NCBI GenBank assembly: GCA_035771165.1
Contig: JAWNZC010000114.1
Span: 1,843,501-1,907,500 of the forward strand
Direction of reading: 5' to 3'
From: Paragorgia papillata
Lineage: Eukaryota; Cnidaria; Anthozoa; Scleralcyonacea; Coralliidae
Length of the DNA: 64,000 nt
Shown here one piece after another: positions 57,284 through 64,000 of this stretch. The position numbers and the translations under genes were made by a program. The number at the start of each line of letters is the position of its first letter. The first letter of the stretch is position 1. The notes beneath the pieces were generated by a model. The model was not told the DNA's origin, did no database searches, and worked only from the letters and a program-made list of their open reading frames with translations.

Positions 57284-57570
57284 TGAGTTTTGGTTCACGA
57301 AATGTTAGAGAGTGCTCAATACCATATATAGATAGAGCAAAATACAAAGTATGAAGTATAGTTTTACCTTAAAGTCTTCGCTACCAGAGGTTTCACCCTA
57401 AACGGGATCATCAGGCGACTCTATATATATATATATATATACGGGATCATCAGGCGACTCTATATATATATATATATATATATAAGGTACATATTCTATC
57501 TTAAAAAAGCTACAGTAAAATGGAAATATGATAAAGTCATCCAAAGTGGTTCACGCAAGCGTATAATTAT
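56909..57570. repeat. SLC16 3'-flank block, after copy 1
   Basis: Begins AACAGGTTTCGCCGTTTCAC; interrupted by TA microsatellites (57247-57280, 57424-57484) and by the hairpin repeat 57283-57423; resumes ATAAAGTCATCCAAAGTGGT. Confidence 0.65.
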
Positions 57571-58072
57571 ATATGAACTATTTAGTGGCAACAAATAATG
57601 GGGGAAAAATTGACGCAAATGACAATTGACAAACATTTTTGCGGCATAAAAATGTCCATTGTCCACATTCTTTCTTGTCACTAAGTGTCTTCGTGAGCTA
57701 CAGAAGGTTAAAGCCAAAAATTAAGTTAGTACCTTCTTGTCAAAGTTATTAGTGGCTGATTTAATCTGCTTCGCAGACTAATTTAACCTCCTTAGTGACA
57801 TTTTCATGTGTTTTCGTCACTAACACTTATAAGGTCTAGGTCAAACGACGAACTTAATTGAGACGAACTAAATTTCTATTTTGGGTTGACCTAAATTAAT
57901 TAAGTTCGACAGTTAGGTCAAACAATAATAATAATAAGGCTTTATTTAACGAGGCTAACATACATTACTGGTAGCCCAGTAGTTTTCATTATGGGCCTCC
58001 TACCTATACTATACTAAAGTCAATGAATTAATCTATCTATAACTAACAAAGTACATGCTAGTAACATGTAAA

Positions 58073-58290
58073 CTAATATGTTTTCTTAATGTCAAAATGT
58101 TCTAAATTAGCATTCTGCTGTAAAAGCTTCTGCTCTACTTTATTCATGAACTGTTTGTGCAACACAATGTTGCGGGTTGAGGCCTCAATGTTGTTCCATG
58201 GGCGAACAGCACTGACGCGAAACATCCTGGAACCTGATACTTTCTTATATGTAGGCATTACAATGTTCTTCTTAGTTGAAGCTCTTGTTC
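58073..58290 (-). mobile_element. C-terminal remnant of a LINE reverse transcriptase
   Basis: Minus strand reads HRTRASTKKNIVMPTYKK, then SGSRMFRVSAVRPWNNI. The TRS-type stretch, basic patch and F-V-AVRPWNN pattern is the conserved tail of LINE polymerases. Stop at the end; nothing of the catalytic domain is present. Confidence 0.6.
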
Positions 58291-58325
58291 TATGAACTTA
58301 AAGCAGTTAAACTTCACAACTAATA

Positions 58326-58520
58326 TTGTTCGTTTCTGTTCATGCCGTCGTTTGTCAGTCACGACGTGAAATGGACTGCTTTAATCATGTTTGGAATACA
58401 TACTCGAAAGGCTCGTTTAAAAAAAAAACGTTTCGAGTATCCAGAGATACATTCAGGTACATCCTTGGAAAAATGGAGTACGAGTCAAGGCTGAAAAGTA
58501 TTTTGTGCTTTAAAAACATG
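58326..58520 (+). mobile_element. Fragment of a PIF/Harbinger transposase (HARBI1-like)
   Basis: Reads FNHVWNTYSKGSFKKKTFRV then SRDTFRYILGKM, the pattern W-Y-FKKTFR-SR-TF-YIL that precedes the DDE nuclease in Harbinger proteins. The nuclease domain is absent; the frame runs into non-coding repeat after 58520. Confidence 0.55.
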
Positions 58521-58536
58521 ATACACAAACTGTTAT

Positions 58537-58720
58537 TTTCAGGGAGTATTAAATTTTAACTCCCAAAACAGGAGTTAATAAAAAAGGTTCAAAACTGTCC
58601 GATTTTGGGAGTAAAAAGTACTCCACTGTCGGAGTTAAAATAACTCCCGAATTTTGGAGTTAAAATAACCCATATTAGGGAGTAAAAATTACTCCTGTTT
58701 CAAGAGTAAAACAAAAAAGG
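58537..58720. repeat. Cluster of GGAGTTAAAATAACTCC palindromic words
   Basis: GGGAGTAAAAANTACTCC and GGAGTTAAAATAACTCC alternate at least eight times in both orientations. Another single-word palindrome cluster; origin unknown. Confidence 0.6.
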
Positions 58721-58792
58721 TTGCACCTCACCCGAATCGATCCGCCGACGTCGATTACACAGGGCGTGTCTAGAAGTCAACTTACCCTTGGT

Positions 58793-59100
58793 TAAATAAA
58801 AGTAGCGTGCTGCGTAGGCAGTGTTGAAACAACAATCGAAAATATAGTAGGTTAGATATACAGCCGAAACAGAGAACGTAGGAATCTAACGTTTCGAGCG
58901 AAGGCCCTTCGTCAGTTAGCTTATCCATGTAAAAACGGTGGTAAAATTTTGAACTGATAAGTTGCATAAGCTCCATCGCCTACTTCCATGCACCTGTGAG
59001 GCAAGTTATAGGTATAATCTGAGGAGAACAAATCCTTATGCTGTGCCACGGCTAAAGACCGACAGAGCTAAAAACACCTTTATCTATAGTGCATCTAAAA
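58793..59100 (-). repeat. Inverted copy of the SLC16 3'-flank repeat, with CTGACGA/GAAAC hairpin
   Basis: Starts AAAAGTAGCGTGCTGCGTAG. The minus strand contains AAGCTAACTGACGAAGGGCC, then TTCGCTCGAAACGTTAG, and continues as the inverse of 63785-64000 (GGCGATGGAGCTTATGCAAC). Shows the block is a dispersed repeat, not only duplication flank. Confidence 0.7.
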
Positions 59101-59214
59101 TATCAAATATTTTTCCACCCAGTATAAACTAAGTGCTTTTAAGAAGGATTTTTCAAGATAACAAGACGAAATCAAAAGTTAGCCAAAATGGCGACAAATT
59201 GGGAAAACACGAGT

Positions 59215-59641
59215 TCGGTGACCCCAACTTTTTTTTGTTATTTAATAATACGCCCTCGCTAGCAATTACGCAGTATGGTGTCCTTCGTATTATTGCTTCA
59301 AAATACCTGCAGAACCTGTTCTGAAATATCTTGCTTCTTTCTTCTGTATAGTGTATACCATGATATTGTTCTATCTAAGAGAATTAGCGGTTAGGATATC
59401 CAAGTAACGAACGATATAGAAGACTATATACACCTGAATCTTACATATAGACGTCAAAACGGTGGATCTGGAGCACAACTTCAATGTTCACCAAAGCAAA
59501 TAATTAATGAACATTTTAACGGGTGTTCTATCTATACGTTATTGAACTAACGTATCATCTTAGGAATTGATTAAAGCAATAACATCGATTAATAATTGTG
59601 CTTCGCCGAAAGCTTAATTTTTATTTTGAGAGGCAGGTGGA
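59215..59641. repeat. Duplicated 5' region of SLC16 copy 2
   Basis: AATTACGCAGTATG, CAAAATACCTGCAG, AGCGGTTAGGATATCCAAGT and TGGATCTGGAGCACAACTTC match 51740-51955 in the same order. Copy 1 carries an extra roughly 1 kb (51960-53000) that is absent here. Confidence 0.75.
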
Positions 59642-62600
59642 ATGTCAGAAAGCATAATAAATCAAGAAGCTGGTCCGGCTGGGCATAAAATATGCAAGGA
59701 TTCTAGACGGAGTTGGTTTGTGTGTCTGGGAGCTCTCGTATTGATTGGCCTCTCTATTGGAATAAGCAACAGTTTTGGAGTCCTGTTTATTAGTCTGATT
59801 GACGAATTTCACGAGAGTAAAACAAAAATTGGTAAGAATATATGTATAGATTTTTTTAATATAGTTCTAATAATTGTCGAAATGAAGGTTTGGGAGAGTG
59901 TGAACACGGTCTCACGTCATGCAGTTTAAAATGAAACAATTATATATTTGCAAATATTTATCTACCTAAAATATCAATATATCTATCTATATATTTATAT
60001 GTCAAACATAAAGCTCTGCGCATATATGTACACTTATAAAGGTACGTTTGACGCCATTTGACCACGAAATGAGTGTAATGGCACTCGGTTATCGCCTCGT
60101 GCTTCGGATTCAACTTCTTTCATGTTCAAATGACGTCGAACGTACCTCTATGCACGCGGAGCTTTATGTCTTATTTGTTAAGTAATGATCATTATATTTT
60201 TTTTTGCAGCATGGATTGGTTCATTTCAATTCATTACCTATATGATAATATCTCCAGTATCTAGTTCCTTCACGCGAACTTATGGATTTACTCGTGTTGT
60301 TCTCATTGGCAGTATCTTGTTCTGCCTAGGTCTCTTATCCTCGTCATTTGCTAATCAAATTGCTGTCCTATTTGTATCCTACGGTCTCTTAGTAGGAATT
60401 GGTACATCTTTACTTTTCATACCAGCCGTCACTGTTTCACCATTTGTTTTCCAAAAACACTTAACCACTGCGTTGGGTGTAGCCAACGCCGCTAATGGTC
60501 TTTTCACGCTTTGGATGGGACCTGTGTATGAGTATTTAATCAGGAAATACGGCTGGCGGGTTGCTCTGAGGTTGTTAACAATCTTGATCATTCCTCTGGG
60601 CTTCGCTGGAGTACTTCTTCCAAACAAGGGACAAGTTTTGGTGGAAAATGAAACAAAATTACCAAAAGCCAGCGTTTCGTTAGTAAGAGTTCTTAAGAAT
60701 AAAGTATTCTTGCTTTGGATATTAATAATGTTCCTCGTTTATCTTGGAATGTTTATTCCAATGATACATTTGGTAAGCAACTATTTAAGAAGGTTTGTCG
60801 TATGTTACTTTTTGTACCTTCGAACTGATTCCTTAGGAGGGGGGGGGTGAGGGACAGCCCTCCTAGGAAGGCTAGCTCTTATAGAAAGAGGGCGGGATTT
60901 CACTTTGTATTTACATGGGAATTTTCTGGCCTTTTGCGGAGGACTAACCGTAATTCATTCTTATGTGTACAATAGCTCTTTTCAGCAGAGGGGCAAGTCA
61001 CTTCAGGAAATCTCGTACACCTTTAAGAATCCCAAATATCTCAAAAAGATCCATAAAAATTCCAAGAAATTCGAAAAAATCTTAAGAAATCTCAGAAAAA
61101 ATCTCAAAAAAATCCCACGGGATTTTGAAAGTCGAAAAAAAAATTGCGTTCGCTTTTTTGGGAGTGATCCGCCCCTCGTTTTCAGCTTTTCTTCGAGAGC
61201 CAGTCCGGAGCGTCGTTTACATGGAAAGCTTCTAGCCCTTCTAGGAGTGATCTCGTGTAGTCAATAAATAGCGAGATGTCGCTAAGGAGGGTACCCTGGG
61301 TGCCAGAGGTTCTTCCACGCCCGCAGGGGGTTAGCAGGGGATTATAGGGGATATTTGAGGCGGTAAAATAAGGAGGGCTGTCCCTTTTCTCATGTAAACC
61401 AGGCGGGATCTTGGGAAAGAAGGCTCGCCCTACCACGAGGGTTGGCCCTCGGCCAAAAACACAAGTTGCAACAAGCCGGTGAGATTTCTGGCTGTGTATA
61501 TAAACACATCAGGCGCGGCGTGGCCCACCGGGACACCGGGAGATTTTCCGGTGGGCCCCAACAGGATTTGTAGCTTGTGTGGCTCCAAGACAAGTAATCT
61601 ATATATTAATAGCTGTGCCTGTCCATCCATCCGTCCATCGATCCATCCATCCGTTCATCCATCCGTCCGCGGAAAAGCTAGAAAACCACCTGGCCCATTG
61701 AAACTAAACCACTACCAAAACTAAGCCTAAAGTTCGACAGTGTGCAATGGGTGTATGGCTTTTGAAAAGATTAGTGTTTTCACTTTTGAAAAAGAATGAA
61801 AACGTTCATCCACATAAACTTACAGTGTCTCTATAACCGGTAGCAGTCGCTGCCCAACCCCCAACTCCCCTCCCCCCTGAGAATGGCCCTCTGGAATGTC
61901 ATCTCCCGGCCCATATTTAGGAGCCACGCCGCACCTGAAACACATCCTTAGCTTTGCGTTGATTTGCACATTTTATATGTTACATTACAACAAAATATCA
62001 ACAGTCTAGCAATGTCACATGTTATATCCAAAACCAATCAAATAGAGTGATTTTAAAGTGTCTATGAAATGAAATTTTGCTATTAATAGCGCGAAAACTA
62101 CGCACCAGATTCTCTTGAAATTTTCAGTGAGTGCTTCTGCCATGCTCCTCTGTACAATAAAACAACAAAAATGGCAACGAATTTTTAGACACTTTAATTT
62201 ATATATATGATCTCTATTCTTTTTCGTTCTAGATATCGTTTAGCCAAGATATTGGCATCCCAAGTAAAGTTAGCGTTTATGCCGTAAGCTGTATGTTTGG
62301 TTTTGATACGCTTGGAAGATTTATCTTTGGAGTATTACAGGATTACTTTCACTGGAATATCTATGGAATAAACATCATAATGTTGCTCGTCTTGGCAGTT
62401 TCTATTACTCTATTGCCGTTAGCAAATGCTGTTTTTCATTTGTTTTTCTTTGCTGCGTTTTATGGTTTAGCTGTGGGTGTTCAATCTTTGTACGTTTTAA
62501 TAATTACCTCTCAGGTTTCTCACCCGGATGATTCCAAATACGCTATTTCGTATCTGTTTGCAGCTTTGAGTGTTCCGGGGGGAGCTGGTCCAGCTGTTGC

Positions 62601-63353
62601 AGGTTAGTTATGAAAGAAATGTTAGTGGTGATAGTGATGATGGTGATGATTGTGGTGGCGATGGTGGGAATGATGATGGTGATGGTAAAGATGATGATGA
62701 ATTGATGATGGTGGTGATGGTAGTGATGATGATGGTGGTGATGTTGATGGCAATGATGGTGATGCATGATGGTGGTGATTGTGATGAAGATGTATGTGAC
62801 GATGATGGTCGGATGGTGATGGTGATGGTGATGAAGATGTATGTGATGGTGATGATGATGGTCAGATGGTGGTGGTAATGGTGATTCGGGAAGTAAGGAG
62901 ATTAAACAACGGGACTCGAAATTTTTAAATAAGGAAGACGGTCAGGGTCGGGTCAGCTAACCAAACTTGTCAGGATACGGGAAGGGTAGCCGAAATATCG
63001 AACGCGAGTCGGGTTTTCAGAAGCCTATTGTGGACTCTCTAGGGCATGCACCGTACCTTAACATGATACCACCGCTCTGTTTTTTCTTTGTAGCTTGGGT
63101 ATATGACAGCAGTCGTTCCTATCACATGGCATTCTTTATTGCTGGAGGAATATTTGCCGTTGCAGCTTGCCTTAGCATCCTTCTTTCTTCACTAATGGAC
63201 AGGAAACTTAAGAGTTCCAAAAATAATATATTAAATACTGGAGACATAGAGCTAACCCCAACAGCGCAATCATTATTGAGGAGTCCTGATATTGAACGAA
63301 ATCAGAAACGAGGACAAGACATAAGAGTTTCTGAGCATCTCACTGTTGTTTAA
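59642..63353 (+). CDS. SLC16-type (monocarboxylate transporter-like) carrier, copy 2, 460 aa
   Basis: Exons 59642-59831, 60210-60772, 62233-62602, 63094-63353; same intron positions and phases as copy 1, 461 codons with stop. About 95 percent identical by eye: one extra Gly near residue 11, one Ile lost near the C-terminus, and about 28 substitutions such as AKQIA to ANQIA, VTVLPF to VTVSPF, VAVAANG to VANAANG and GVQCLCV to GVQSLYV. The TM8 pair is Asp276/Arg280. TM1 again reads DSRRSW instead of DGGWGW. The poly(A)-like hexamer over the stop is AATACA instead of AATAAA, so 3' processing may differ. Both copies look functional; the split is recent enough that introns still align outside insertions. 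Confidence 0.9.
60000..60182. mobile_element. Palindromic CRE-bearing MITE, copy c (allelic to 54181)
   Basis: GGTACGTTTGACGCCATTTG at the left, CAAATGACGTCGAACGTACC at the right, end GAGCTTTATGTCTTATTTG. Present before the duplication because it lies at the same place as copy b. Confidence 0.7.
61480..62000. other. Copy-2-specific insertion in SLC16 intron 2
   Basis: Sequence between CAAGCCGGTGAGA (61460s) and CAAAATATCAACAGTCTAGC (61990) is absent from copy 1, where these two anchors are adjacent (55700). It contains an inverted CACCGGGAGATTTTCCGGTG, a CATC microsatellite (61622-61672) and a C-rich tract. No gene seen. Confidence 0.65.
62617..62886. repeat. GATGGTGAT-type microsatellite, SLC16 copy 2 intron 3
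   Basis: Longer and rearranged relative to the copy 1 allele at 56203. Confidence 0.9.
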
Positions 63354-63378
63354 ATACACATTTTTCCATCGCTCAACT

Positions 63379-64000
63379 AACAGGTTTCGCCGTTTCACGA
63401 GTCAACGTCGTCCTGAAGACGTGAAAATGATCTGAATAACATTGTATGTGGAACGTGGACGGCATTACGATTATTCTTGGGACAGCTAAAAATTATTCAT
63501 TTTCTTTATTGTGTGAGGAAAATTGACCTAATAACTAATCTTAAACCTAAAAAATGTATTCCTTTATTGATTTGAATTGATTTATTAAGAAAATACTGGT
63601 ATTGCAGCTCAATTCAGGGCTGAATTGCACCAATATATTTACAATGTAACTTACCAATTAATAAGAGTTTTTAAAAATATGAAGAAATACCGATCAACTA
63701 GAAATTTCAACTAAGGATATATATATATATATATAAAGTACATATTCTATCTTAAAAAAGCTACAGTAAAATGGAAATATGATCAAGCGTAGATAAAGGT
63801 GTTTTTAGCTCTTTCGATCTTTAGACGTGGCACAGCATAAGTATTTGTGCTCCTCAGATTATACCTATAACTTGCCTCACTGGTGCATGCAAGTAGGCGA
63901 TGGAGCTTATGCAACTTATCAGTTGATGCAACTTACCACCGTTTTTACATGGATAAGCTAACTGACGAAGTGCCTTCGCTCGAAACGTTGGACTCCTACG
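63379..64000. repeat. SLC16 3'-flank repeat, most complete copy, cut by window end
   Basis: Starts AACAGGTTTCGCCGTTTCAC; a TA run at 63715-63736; then ATAAAGGTGTTTTTAGCTCT, GGCGATGGAGCTTATGCAAC and the hairpin CTGACGAAGTGCCTTCGCTC followed by GAAACG (63962-63987). Confidence 0.7.

Overview
The window is animal nuclear DNA, AT-rich and dense in repeats. It contains intron-rich genes with clean GT-AG splicing, a Ras GTPase, a RIPOR/FAM65-family protein and tandem SLC16-like carriers, plus a 5S-derived SINE and very many short inverted-repeat transposons. This fits a marine invertebrate, plausibly an early-branching one such as a cnidarian or sponge, but the sequence alone does not settle the lineage.

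Layout. 1715-7995: a Ras gene (+) whose P-loop exon lies left of the window; its introns are packed with nested inverted-repeat elements. 7996-16200: no gene recognised, only foldback elements and a roughly 2 kb unit present three times (11.1-16.06 kb). 16292-20822: a small four-exon gene of unknown function (111 aa). Its last intron is almost entirely a 23-bp satellite with a 300-bp higher-order period. 20.8-36.4 kb: intergenic or regulatory DNA with a near-perfect 106-nt palindrome, a minisatellite, a 5S-rRNA-derived SINE, a LINE tail split by a MITE, and many hairpins.

36527-51150: a complete RIPOR-like gene (+). I could assemble 31 coding exons in frame (887 codons plus stop), including 29- and 25-nt microexons and one apparent GC-AG intron. 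53149-56883 and 59642-63353: two tandem, intact, four-exon SLC16-type (monocarboxylate transporter-like) genes, each 460 aa. They sit in duplicated blocks whose introns differ by later insertions. A block matching their 3' flank also lies inside the last RIPOR intron.

The genes do not form a pathway. Ras (signalling) and RIPOR (Rho-linked cytoskeleton and polarity) are both small-GTPase biology, but nothing here ties them together. The most distinctive content is the mobile DNA: a TTAA-flanked MITE family with a conserved stem-loop, foldback elements built from one reiterated short palindromic word, a 34-bp minisatellite of YY1-like sites, and a repeat family with a hammerhead-like CTGANGA/GAAAC hairpin. 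All names are by eye from motifs; no database was searched.
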